A stretch of DNA of 5,962 nt, from NCBI GenBank assembly GCA_034433775.1, contig DAOUAI010000041.1, positions 1-5,962 of the forward strand, written 5' to 3'. The notes under the pieces are model-generated. The model saw only the letters and a program-made list of their open reading frames with translations, did no database searches and had not been told where the DNA came from. A program made the translations under genes and the position numbers. Source of the DNA: CALJTV01 sp034433775. Its GTDB lineage: Bacteria > Chloroflexota > Dehalococcoidia > GIF9 > UBA5629. This document shows, one piece after another, positions 1-5,880 of the stretch; within the stretch, counting starts at the first letter, position 1; each line of letters begins with the position of its first letter.

Positions 1-207
1 ATCGTAAAGACGGAGCACACAGCGGCCAACTGTCGTCTTGCCACAACCACTTTCACCGACAAGACCCAGGACCTCGCCTTGCTTAATACCAAAGGTTACG
101 CCGTCGACAGCCTTGATATCTGCAATCCTATGTCTCATCACTCCCGCCAGCACAGGGAAATACTTGACTAGGTTTTTTACTTCTACCAGATAGCTATCAG
201 CCTTCAC
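1..207 (-). CDS. dppF: DppF/OppF-type ABC transporter ATP-binding protein, N-terminal part (3' end outside window)
   Basis: This is the second ATPase subunit of the importer; in this family it pairs with DppD on the cytoplasmic face to power uptake. Sixty-nine codons are present before the left edge. They show the usual N-terminal beta region (LVEVKNLVKYFPV, about residues 7-19), the A-loop region before the AVDGV segment (33-37) and a clean Walker A, GESGCGKT (51-58). I chose the GTG start at 207-205. It overlaps the dppD stop as GTGA, and a GGAG sits 8 bases upstream inside the dppD tail, which is the pattern of translational coupling. The long insert between the first strand and the Walker A, including VLAGVMRHR, is typical of OppF/DppF rather than OppD/DppD. 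Signature, Walker B and C-terminal parts lie outside the window, so intactness cannot be judged. Family assignment is firm; substrate is unknown. Confidence 0.92.
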   Translation of the reverse strand, partial: MKADSYLVEVKNLVKYFPVLAGVMRHRIADIKAVDGVTFGIKQGEVLGLVGESGCGKTTVGRCVLRLYD

Positions 208-1214
208 CTCTCGCACTCCATGTTTGTCAAAGTGGGTATCTCCTCATGTCTGAAGCAAGCGACATAATGCTCAGCTTCTACCTGTTCCAGAGTCGGTCTT
301 TGTTCGGTGCATTTGTTTATGGCGAATCTACATCGGGGTGCAAAAGCGCACATGTTGGGAGGTAGACGAGTGAGGTCAGGCGGGAGCCCGGGAATAACAT
401 AGAGAGGGCGCTCGCGCGGGAGGTCGAGCCGTGGCACCGAAGCGATGAGTCCCACAGTGTAGGGATGACGGGGCTGACTGTAGATCGTGTCAGTTAAGCC
501 TGACTCAACCAATCGCCCGGCGTACATCACGTTAACGCGGTCGGCATAGCGGGCTACGACCCCAAGATTGTGGGTGATGAGGATAACCGACATACCGAAT
601 TGCGTTCTGAGGTTGTTCATAAGCTCCATGAGTTGCGCTTGAACGGTCACATCAACAGATGTTGTCGGCTCGTCGGCGATCAGGAGTGCAGGGTTACAAC
701 TTAATGCCATTGCTATCATGATACGCTGTTGCATACCGCCGCTGAATTGGTAGGGATAATCATTCAATCGCCTTTCGGCATCAGGGATGCCGACTAATTT
801 CAACAGCTTACTCGCTTCTTCTAAAGCCTCTTCTTTCATTAGCCCGCGATGCAGTTCCAGTGACTCAGCTAGCTGGCGTCCTATGGTAAGCACCGGGTTC
901 AACGAAGTCATAGGTTCTTGAAAGACCATAGCGATACGGTTACCTCTGATGGAGCGCATTTCTTCTTCGCTCAGTTTGAGCAGGTCTCTGCCTTCAAAGA
1001 TGATTTCTCCGCCCACGATAATTCCCGGGGGGTAGGGTATAAGGCGCATTATTGAGAGGGCACTTACTGATTTGCCGCAGGCGCTCTCGCCGACAAGGGC
1101 AACGAACTCACCTTTGTTAGCTGAGTATGATAGCCCATCGACAGCCCGGAGTACCCCTTCTCTGATATAAAAATAAGTTCTTAGGTCTTTTACTTCAAGT
1201 AATTTTTCCACCAT
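204..1214 (-). CDS. dppD: DppD/OppD-type ABC transporter ATP-binding protein
   Basis: ATPase subunit of a family 5 importer, 336 residues, the usual length for DppD/OppD. In order: Walker A GESACGKS (42-49), Q-loop Gln99 in VFQEPMTSLNP, signature FSGGMQ (157-162), Walker B LLIADEP (177-183), D-loop SVD (186-188, where ALD is usual) and H-loop His215 in ILITHN. The C-terminal oligopeptide/dipeptide extension follows, with four cysteines at 289, 295, 302 and 320. These match the conserved Cys motif of the family, associated with an Fe-S cluster in some members. All catalytic residues are present, so it should be active. The ATG at 1214 puts VEKLLEVKDL at the expected N-terminus, but I see no Shine-Dalgarno sequence just upstream. 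A strong hairpin ends about 20 bases before the start. The downstream dppF start overlaps this gene's stop. It is probably the fourth gene of one operon. Confidence 0.96.
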   Translation of the reverse strand: MVEKLLEVKDLRTYFYIREGVLRAVDGLSYSANKGEFVALVGESACGKSVSALSIMRLIPYPPGIIVGGEIIFEGRDLLKLSEEEMRSIRGNRIAMVFQEPMTSLNPVLTIGRQLAESLELHRGLMKEEALEEASKLLKLVGIPDAERRLNDYPYQFSGGMQQRIMIAMALSCNPALLIADEPTTSVDVTVQAQLMELMNNLRTQFGMSVILITHNLGVVARYADRVNVMYAGRLVESGLTDTIYSQPRHPYTVGLIASVPRLDLPRERPLYVIPGLPPDLTRLPPNMCAFAPRCRFAINKCTEQRPTLEQVEAEHYVACFRHEEIPTLTNMECER

Positions 1215-1234
1215 CTGAATTCAAATCAAGATAC

Positions 1235-1274
1235 TTACTACAGGCGAGGCATCTCGGTGTCTCGCCTGTAGTAA
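1235..1274 (-). repeat. Perfect 14-bp inverted repeat / intercistronic hairpin between binding protein and dppD
   Basis: Arms TTACTACAGGCGAG (1235-1248) and CTCGCCTGTAGTAA (1261-1274) are exact reverse complements with a 12-base centre. The centre can add a few more pairs by wobble (G49-T60, C50-G59, A51-T58 in the last two digits). It lies 16 bases past the binding-protein stop and 20 bases before dppD. No T-run follows the stem on the minus strand (the next bases are GTATCTTGATTT), so it does not look like a normal Rho-independent terminator. In many importer operons such a structure protects the 3' end of the binding-protein message, raising its level over the ATPases. That role is an inference here. 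A dispersed palindromic element is the alternative. Confidence 0.85.
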
Positions 1275-1290
1275 CAGCGCGCATCTCCTT

Positions 1291-3039
1291 TTATTTACCT
1301 TGAATTGATTTCTTCGATTCCTGGTCAATCCAGATATATTTGGTATAGTTAAGGACGTTGTAATAGCCCACTGAAGCTTCGCCACTATAGTTCTTCACCC
1401 AGGGCCACCAGAACCGGTACTGATAGGATGCAGGGAGTGCAAGGACATAAGCTTGTTCCAGAATATAAGGCAATAACTCACGATGTATCTTGTCGACTGC
1501 GGCTTCGTCTGGATAGGCTGCTAGCATTTCGTCGCGTGCCCTATTAAGCACAGGGTCATCCACATAGCTACCGTTGTACATCCCGGGCCCAGTGTAGTTT
1601 ATTGCCTTGAAGTAAGTACCGATGCCAGAGTAGAAGGCAAAGAGCATGTCATCATAGGCGCGTCTTACAATTAGGGAAGTGAAGGTGGCATAGTCCTTGG
1701 GCTCGATCTCCAACTGTACACCTACTTTGGACAGCATGTCTTGTACCATCTGCAGGGGGTCCATATAAGCACGCTGGTTGTAGCAGATGATCTTGGCTTT
1801 AAAGCCATTGGGATAGCCAGCCTCAGTTAGAAGCTGTTTCGCCTTGTCCGGGTGGTACTCAAACAGTTCCTGTACAGTTTTTGGCATCTGTTCCAGTGGC
1901 ACGTAAGCCCCGGCGTATTCCTTGAAGTACATTATAGGCCATTTGAGCAACACACCTTCGCCACCGTAGTATTCATCGAGTATTCTCTTGTTGTCTATAG
2001 CCAGCCACAGTGCTTGTCGCACCCTTTTGTCGGCAAAGGGCGAGTCTTTCTTGTCTGTCCTCATGTATATGCACGCCTGACCGTAATCATCGAGATACCG
2101 AACATGTTTTAGCTGGGGCATGCGCAGGAATTGCTGTGCGCGTTCCCAATCGCAGGTCAGTATATCAAGCTGGCCCGTGCGGAAAGCAGCATCTGCCGTG
2201 GACTCATCAGGGATGATAAGCGTCTTTACGCCGTCAAGATAGGGCAGTTGGTCACCTTTCCCGGGGCCAATGGGGTTCTTGTCCCAGTAAGCAGGGTTGC
2301 GCTCGTAGGAGATTACGCTGCCAGGCACAAATTCGGTGAGCATGAAGGGACCGGTGCCGAGGCTGTTTTTCCAGTCATTCATGTTGCCGAACTGTTCCAC
2401 CGCATCCTTGGGGAATATGCACATATAATCGGGTATCAGGGTGATGACGTCACCAAAGTACTCCGGCTTGGTCTTGACCACCACGGTATAGGGGTCAGGT
2501 GCGGTTATCTCCAGGGTCTCAGCTGCCTTGGGGTATGTTCTCTTAAAATAAGCTGTTGGTGCAGTGCACTGGCGCTTCAGGGAGAAAACGACGTCTTCAG
2601 CAGTAAGCTCCCTGCCGTTAGTCGGTGGCTTGTTATGCCATTTTACCCCTTTGCGCAGGTGGAAGATTATGGTCTCCTTGCCCTGTATCTCCCAGCTCTC
2701 GGCTAAAGACCCGGCTTTATGCTCCAGACGGTTTAGCCCGCCGCCAGTGAACCAATCACATTCTTTTGTGCCGTGACCGCCGGCTATACCCTTCGTCCAG
2801 TCCCCCGTCCATAGTTCTTCATTGGTAAGCTTCAGAGTGCCGGTAACATAGTGTGGTTGGACGGCATCGTCGAAAGCAGGAGGGTCTGCGGCTGCTGCTG
2901 TGGTGAGGATACCGCCGTAAACGGGCCGCTCTTTCTCCACAGTAACTGTCTCTTTGACTCCTCCAGCGCAGCTACTACTCACTAGTCCTGCAATCAACCC
3001 TAGAATTAAGAGACATACTACGAATATTCTTTTTGTCAT
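1291..3039 (-). CDS. ABC transporter substrate-binding lipoprotein, family 5 (DppA/OppA-like)
   Basis: Extracytoplasmic ligand-binding subunit, 582 residues, in the normal size range for family 5 solute-binding proteins. The N-terminus is a lipoprotein signal: basic MTKR, a hydrophobic stretch (5-20) and VSSSC with Cys24 as the likely lipidated residue, followed by a charged linker (about 28-39). Family hallmarks are SLAESWE (111-117), FHLRKGVKWH (126-135), LTAEDVVFSLKR (145-156) and GTGPFMLTEF followed by YERNPAYW (228-252). An aromatic-rich tail includes FWWPWVKNYSGE. The ATG at 3039 is preceded by a near-ideal AAGGAGGG (3052-3045) with 5 bases between, the strongest ribosome site in the operon, fitting the high dose needed for a binding protein. 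The gene sits between the permeases and ATPases rather than first. Ligand cannot be inferred: the family covers peptides, nickel, opines, sugars and more. Confidence 0.95.
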   Translation of the reverse strand: MTKRIFVVCLLILGLIAGLVSSSCAGGVKETVTVEKERPVYGGILTTAAAADPPAFDDAVQPHYVTGTLKLTNEELWTGDWTKGIAGGHGTKECDWFTGGGLNRLEHKAGSLAESWEIQGKETIIFHLRKGVKWHNKPPTNGRELTAEDVVFSLKRQCTAPTAYFKRTYPKAAETLEITAPDPYTVVVKTKPEYFGDVITLIPDYMCIFPKDAVEQFGNMNDWKNSLGTGPFMLTEFVPGSVISYERNPAYWDKNPIGPGKGDQLPYLDGVKTLIIPDESTADAAFRTGQLDILTCDWERAQQFLRMPQLKHVRYLDDYGQACIYMRTDKKDSPFADKRVRQALWLAIDNKRILDEYYGGEGVLLKWPIMYFKEYAGAYVPLEQMPKTVQELFEYHPDKAKQLLTEAGYPNGFKAKIICYNQRAYMDPLQMVQDMLSKVGVQLEIEPKDYATFTSLIVRRAYDDMLFAFYSGIGTYFKAINYTGPGMYNGSYVDDPVLNRARDEMLAAYPDEAAVDKIHRELLPYILEQAYVLALPASYQYRFWWPWVKNYSGEASVGYYNVLNYTKYIWIDQESKKSIQGK

Positions 3040-3044
3040 CGCTG

Positions 3045-3052
3045 CCCTCCTT
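3045..3052 (-). promoter_or_regulatory. Strong ribosome binding site of the substrate-binding protein gene
   Basis: AAGGAGGG on the minus strand, 5 bases before the ATG at 3039. It is the best Shine-Dalgarno match among the five genes of the operon and confirms the chosen start, which places the signal peptide right at the N-terminus. Confidence 0.85.
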
Positions 3053-3117
3053 TTTAATTTTGTTTGGCGGCTGTACTGTTCACAGCTTCGGGCGCTGAAA
3101 TATCAGCAACTTGTTGA

Positions 3118-4050
3118 TTATTTGGGCAGTTTCTTCTTGGCTACATCATATCGCCCCAGTCCACCTCTAAGCCTGGGGTCGAGCAGGTCACGCATAGCAT
3201 CACCCAGCATATTAATTCCGTAGACGACGATAGCTAGGAACAGACCTGGCCATACAGCAAGGTGTGGCGCCATCAGCATATAGCGGCGTCCTGCTTCGCT
3301 GAGCATACCACCCCAGCTTGGTATGGGCGGTGGTAAACCTAGTCCAAGGAAGCTGATTGTGGCCTCGGTGAGGATAGCACCGCCAACGGTGATAGTGAAT
3401 AACACTATTATCGGTGCTGTTACATTTGGGAGCACATGTTTCCATAATATCCGCCCTGTACTGCAACCGACAGCCCTGGCAGCTTCCAGATAGGTATTAG
3501 CCTTGATACCCATCACCGCGCTTCGTACTATTCGTGACTGTCCGATTCCATAGGCGACGCCTAATACCACTATTACCGGCACCATTCCCGGACCTGTCAC
3601 AGCCATGATGGTCAGGATAAGGAACAGCCCCGGGATGCACATCCAGGCATCCACAAATCGCTGGGCTATGATGTCCAGCTTGCCGCCAAGATACCCGCAA
3701 ATTATGCCGATGAAAGTTGATATTAATACTGATATACCAGCGACACTGAGTCCAACTATCATTGAGACACGGGCGCCATGGATAATTCGGCTGAGAAGGT
3801 CTCTACCTAGTTGGTCGCAGCCCAGCAAGTGCTCAGGCGAGGGAGCGGCTAAACGTGGACCAACATATGTCTCATTGTATCCGAAGGGCGCCAGCACATT
3901 TGCCAGTATACCTACAAGCAGGAGCAACAGGACTATAGCGCCACCTACTGTGCCCAGAGGTTTTTCTCTTACCAGACGGATGAGCAGGTCTGCCCAGAAA
4001 GAGCGTGCTCTTTCTTCTCTAATCGTCGGTGCCAGTTCAATCTGAGCCAA
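3118..4050 (-). CDS. dppC: DppC/OppC-type ABC transporter permease
   Basis: Integral membrane channel subunit, 310 residues, typical of DppC. A cytoplasmic N-terminal segment is followed by a first hydrophobic span (about 32-54) and the OppC N-terminal signature. Then comes the conserved periplasmic/entry motif HLLGCDQLGRDLLSRI (74-89, with GARVSM following) and further membrane spans (about 96-120, 138-172, 211-235, 264-285). The cytoplasmic EAA loop that docks on the ATPase is at YLEAARAVGCSTGRILWKHV (187-206), continuing to LPNVTAP. SFLGLGLPPPIPSWGGML (233-250) is a further hallmark. The start is TTG at 4050: AGGAG (4059-4055) lies 4 bases upstream, no ATG or GTG serves as well, and the TTG gives the normal family N-terminus. 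It starts 12 bases after the dppB stop, so the two are surely cotranscribed. Confidence 0.95.
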   Translation of the reverse strand: MAQIELAPTIREERARSFWADLLIRLVREKPLGTVGGAIVLLLLLVGILANVLAPFGYNETYVGPRLAAPSPEHLLGCDQLGRDLLSRIIHGARVSMIVGLSVAGISVLISTFIGIICGYLGGKLDIIAQRFVDAWMCIPGLFLILTIMAVTGPGMVPVIVVLGVAYGIGQSRIVRSAVMGIKANTYLEAARAVGCSTGRILWKHVLPNVTAPIIVLFTITVGGAILTEATISFLGLGLPPPIPSWGGMLSEAGRRYMLMAPHLAVWPGLFLAIVVYGINMLGDAMRDLLDPRLRGGLGRYDVAKKKLPK

Positions 4051-4054
4051 TGTA

Positions 4055-4059
4055 CTCCT
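4055..4059 (-). promoter_or_regulatory. Ribosome binding site that fixes the TTG start of dppC
   Basis: AGGAG on the minus strand, 4 bases before the TTG at 4050, in the short gap after the dppB stop. The first in-frame methionine lies more than 90 codons in, so this site decides the start. Confidence 0.75.
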
Positions 4060-4062
4060 AAA

Positions 4063-5019
4063 TTAAGTATATTGTACCCTCGGGTCTAGGTAAGCATAGG
4101 TAATATCAACTGCGAGATTGCATAGCATGACAAAGGTGGCGATGACCAAATTGATCGCTGAGATGACAGGGTAGTCCCTCTGGAACAGGGCATCAACAAA
4201 ATATCTCCCGATGCCGGGAAGCCCGAAAATTGTTTCAATGATCACTGCCCCTCCTACCAGGATAGGTAGCTGCATGCCAACAATAGTGACTACAGGTATC
4301 AATGCATTCTTTAAGGCATGTCTTGAAATGACTACACCCTCTTTTAACCCCTTTGCCCAAGCGGTCCTGATGTAGTCTTGACGCAGTACTTCCAGCATCA
4401 TGGTGCGGGTCATCCTCATGGTAGTTCCTGACATTACCATTCCCATCAGAACGGCTGGGATGATGAACTGTTTCAGATTACCTACAGGGTCTTTAAGAAT
4501 GGGGATGTACTGTATAGCCGGTGTCCAGCCAAACCACACCGAGGGGTAGACAACAACGAGTGTTGCCAGCCAGAATGCAGGTACACTGATGCAGAAGATA
4601 GCTATGCTGCGCCCGATGTAATCGGCAGCTGTGTCCTGCCGTATAGCAGACATTATCCCTATAGGAAGTGCTATTAGCAGGGCAGTGATCAGTGCTAGGA
4701 TACCTAACTCAACCGATACTGGCAGTCTATTGAGCAATTCCTCTCCTATACTTCTTCCTGTCCACAACGATTTTCCGAGGTCACCTGTGAGAATACCCCC
4801 TATCCATCTCCCATACTGGACATAAATGGGCACGTCCAGTCCCAGACCATGTTTTATAGTCTCGATAGCCTCCTCCATATTCTCCGTCTCACCAATTTGC
4901 GCTGCCATTAATTCGATGACGCTGCCAGGGACAAACCGCACAGCGCAAAAGACGATAATGGTTACAATGAGCAAAGTGGGAATAAGTAGCAACAAACGCC
5001 TAGTGATATAAGCCCTCAT
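4063..5019 (-). CDS. dppB: DppB/OppB-type ABC transporter permease
   Basis: The other channel subunit, 318 residues, normal for DppB. MRAYITRRLLLLIPTLL opens a first membrane span (about 9-28), then RFVPGSV (28-34), which is the common xxPGDP-like position of the family. A periplasmic segment includes LGLDVPIYVQYGRWI (59-73) and GDLGKSLWTGRSI (79-91). The transport domain has spans at about 103-125, 139-164, 183-203, 239-262 and 286-308. The EAA loop is DYIRTAWAKGLKEGVVISRH (215-234), continuing ALKNALIP. FGLPGIGRYFVDALFQRDYP (265-284) and the terminal YLDPRVQY are typical. The ATG at 5019 is the natural start; an AAGG 10 bases upstream is only a modest ribosome site. It is the first gene of the operon, about 50 bases downstream of a good promoter. 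Confidence 0.96.
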   Translation of the reverse strand: MRAYITRRLLLLIPTLLIVTIIVFCAVRFVPGSVIELMAAQIGETENMEEAIETIKHGLGLDVPIYVQYGRWIGGILTGDLGKSLWTGRSIGEELLNRLPVSVELGILALITALLIALPIGIMSAIRQDTAADYIGRSIAIFCISVPAFWLATLVVVYPSVWFGWTPAIQYIPILKDPVGNLKQFIIPAVLMGMVMSGTTMRMTRTMMLEVLRQDYIRTAWAKGLKEGVVISRHALKNALIPVVTIVGMQLPILVGGAVIIETIFGLPGIGRYFVDALFQRDYPVISAINLVIATFVMLCNLAVDITYAYLDPRVQYT

Positions 5020-5068
5020 ATTGCCGCTGCCTTATATGAGACCTGCCGGTATGTATAAGTCGAAAATC

Positions 5069-5097
5069 ACTTTAGCAAAAAGAGGTGTCTTTGTCAA
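5069..5097 (-). promoter_or_regulatory. Sigma70-type promoter of the dpp operon
   Basis: On the minus strand a perfect -35 TTGACA (5097-5092) is followed after 17 bases by TAAAGT (5074-5069). Transcription would begin near 5062, giving a leader of roughly 43 bases before dppB. The orientation and position fit the operon; no other minus-strand candidate in the spacer is as good. Confidence 0.75.
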
Positions 5098-5116
5098 TGC
5101 TCGTGTGCGGTGCATT
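5096..5116. repeat. Short inverted repeat next to the operon -35 box (possible operator)
   Basis: AATGC (5096-5100) and GCATT (5112-5116) form an exact inverted repeat with an 11-base centre, and one arm touches the -35 hexamer of the dpp promoter. The placement suits a regulator site, but a 5-bp arm is short enough to arise by chance and I do not recognise it as a known operator. Confidence 0.2.
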
Positions 5117-5215
5117 AAGTATTTAACATTGCATATTCTTTGCGACCTAAAACTGATAATCAGGAATAGCGGTGTGCTGCGTTAGTTTCTGGAGTGACAG
5201 AGCCAGAGGTCTATG

Positions 5216-5245
5216 TTTACAAGCGTGGCTGTTGGGGTTTAAAAT
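5216..5245 (+). promoter_or_regulatory. Sigma70-type promoter of the tRNA cluster
   Basis: TTTACA (5216-5221) and TAAAAT (5240-5245) are separated by 18 bases on the plus strand. The predicted start at about 5252 lies only some 6 bases before the first tRNA, a common arrangement for tRNA operons. It is divergent from the dpp promoter. Confidence 0.7.
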
Positions 5246-5257
5246 AGATATGTTTCC

Positions 5258-5330
5258 GGGCGGTTAGCTCAGCGGTTAGAGCGCTTGCTTCACACGCAAG
5301 AGGTCACTGGTTCAAATCCAGTACTGCCCA
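5258..5330 (+). tRNA. tRNA-Val (anticodon CAC), no encoded CCA
   Basis: A full cloverleaf reads in 73 bases. The acceptor stem is GGGCGGT with ACTGCCC (one G-T pair) and discriminator A5330. The D arm is GCTC/GAGC, the anticodon stem CTTGC/GCAAG with loop TTCACAC, and the T arm ACTGG-TTCAAAT-CCAGT. The anticodon CAC (5291-5293) reads GTG valine codons. The next bases are TG, the start of the following gene, so the 3' CCA must be added by nucleotidyltransferase, unlike the three tRNAs downstream. Confidence 0.95.
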
Positions 5331-5331
5331 T

Positions 5332-5417
5332 GCCGAAGTGGCGGAAAGGCAGACGCGCTACGTTCAGGGCGTAGTGTCCGTAAGGACATGTGGGTTCAAA
5401 TCCCACCTTCGGCACCA
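5332..5417 (+). tRNA. tRNA-Leu (anticodon CAG)
   Basis: Class II tRNA of 86 bases including encoded CCA (5415-5417). The acceptor stem is GCCGAAG with CTTCGGC and discriminator A. The anticodon stem is CTACG/CGTAG with loop TTCAGGG; anticodon CAG (5365-5367) reads CTG. The long variable arm TGTCC-GTAA-GGACA is the leucine-type hallmark, followed by a T arm TGGG-TTCAAAT-CCCA. It begins one base after the preceding tRNA-Val, so the two are cut from one precursor. Confidence 0.95.
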
Positions 5418-5423
5418 GGTTGT

Positions 5424-5499
5424 GCGCCTGTAGCTCAGCGGATAGAGCGCAGCCCTGCGGAGGCTGAGGTCGTGGGTTCAAATCTCACCAGGCGTACCA
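5424..5499 (+). tRNA. tRNA-Arg (anticodon GCG)
   Basis: Seventy-six bases with encoded CCA (5497-5499). The acceptor stem is GCGCCTG with CAGGCGT (terminal G-T pair) and discriminator A5496. The anticodon stem is CAGCC/GGCTG with 7-base loop CTGCGGA, and the T arm GTGGG-TTCAAAT-CTCAC has one G-T pair. The anticodon falls at 5457-5459 as GCG, which reads CGC and CGU arginine codons. Bacteria normally use ACG (edited to ICG by TadA) for this box, so G at the wobble position is unusual. The rest is a canonical bacterial arginine tRNA. Confidence 0.9.
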
Positions 5500-5504
5500 T
5501 GAAT

Positions 5505-5580
5505 GGGCGATTAGCTCAGCGGTTAGAGCGCCTGTCTTACACACAGGAGGTCAGTGGTTCAAGTCCACTATCGCCCACCA
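5505..5580 (+). tRNA. tRNA-Val (anticodon TAC)
   Basis: Seventy-six bases with encoded CCA (5578-5580). The acceptor stem is GGGCGAT/ATCGCCC with discriminator A5577. The anticodon stem is CCTGT/ACAGG with loop CTTACAC, and the T arm AGTGG-TTCAAGT-CCACT. Anticodon TAC (5538-5540) reads GTA and, through modification, other GTN codons. It complements the CAC isoacceptor at the head of the cluster. No clear Rho-independent terminator follows it. Confidence 0.95.
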
Positions 5581-5608
5581 CAGTTGAATCATTTTACGGA
5601 TGTGCAGC

Positions 5609-5880
5609 CTACGTGATTTCATCTATCCACCTCAAGTAGTCTTCATTGTTGCCGATGATGGGCAGGGCTATCATCTTAGGGACTGAATAGCTATGAGCAC
5701 TTTTATCATTTCGATGATTTCAGGGAGCAGCGAGGCTCTGATCTTAATGAGGAAACTTATCGGTCAGATGCCGATACTGCCGCCTGATAGGCTAGTTTTG
5801 CTCTACTTTGAATACTTGGCCTGACAAAAGGACACGCCTCAATAATGAACGGAAATCAGCGATTGCTGAAGCGCCGGTGT
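5609..5880 (-). pseudogene. cutA: Decayed cutA-like gene (divalent-cation tolerance family), frameshifted; right boundary approximate
   Basis: The C-terminus of a CutA-like protein reads on the minus strand from 5695 to the TAG at 5611-5609: HSYSVPKMIALPI, then IGNNEDYLRWIDEIT. This fits the family's H-x-Y-x-x-P-x-x-x-x-L-P and DYLxWL pattern. The preceding part, FLIKIRASLLPE then IIEMIKVL (5754-5695), is in another frame, joined at 5695-5697 by loss of one base. Further upstream the frame hits a TGA (5766-5764). Only faint similarity continues in other frames: IEACPFVRPSIQS near 5843-5805, comparable with the LAACVNIVP region, and GASAIADF near 5875-5852. Several separate lesions argue for decay rather than one sequencing error. 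Intact CutA is a small trimeric cytoplasmic protein of about 105-115 residues, and the remnant spans about that much. The C-terminal half is convincing; the N-terminal half is tentative. Confidence 0.72.

Noticed and set aside
1235..1274. Reading the intercistronic hairpin as a Rho-independent terminator
   Set aside because: No T-run follows on the minus strand, and two cotranscribed ATPase genes lie downstream. On the plus strand the nearest T-rich stretch is about 14 bases past the stem and no gene precedes it.
2131..2706. Plus-strand open frame of 191 residues
   Set aside because: It is fully antisense to the well-supported binding-protein gene, with no family features and a shadow-like composition; the same holds for the shorter plus-strand frames at 1852-2112, 2010-2216 and 2564-2776.
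3102..3118. Short stem ATCAGCA/TGTTGAT at the end of dppC
   Set aside because: Seven pairs include a G-T on the plus strand that becomes an A-C mismatch in the minus-strand mRNA, and no T-tract follows, so neither a terminator nor a stable mRNA element is supported.
3605..4045. Plus-strand open frame of 146 residues opposite dppC
   Set aside because: It mirrors the codon structure of dppC, has no recognisable domain and no ribosome site.
5290..5481. Minus-strand open frame of 63 residues containing GFEPT and GFEPVTSCV
   Set aside because: It lies antisense over the tRNA cluster. The repeated GFEP-like pieces are translations of the conserved tRNA T-arm, a well-known false protein pattern in databases.
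5258..5580. tRNA cluster as an integration site of a mobile element
   Set aside because: No integrase, no direct repeat of a tRNA 3' end and no mobile gene is visible on either side. The similarity between the two Val genes is that of isoacceptors, not of an att duplication.
5388..5639. Plus-strand open frame of 83 residues with VAQRIERSP and LAQRLERLS repeats
   Set aside because: The repeats are two tRNA genes (Arg and Val) read as protein; the pattern recurs wherever tRNAs with GTAGCTCAG-type D arms are translated.
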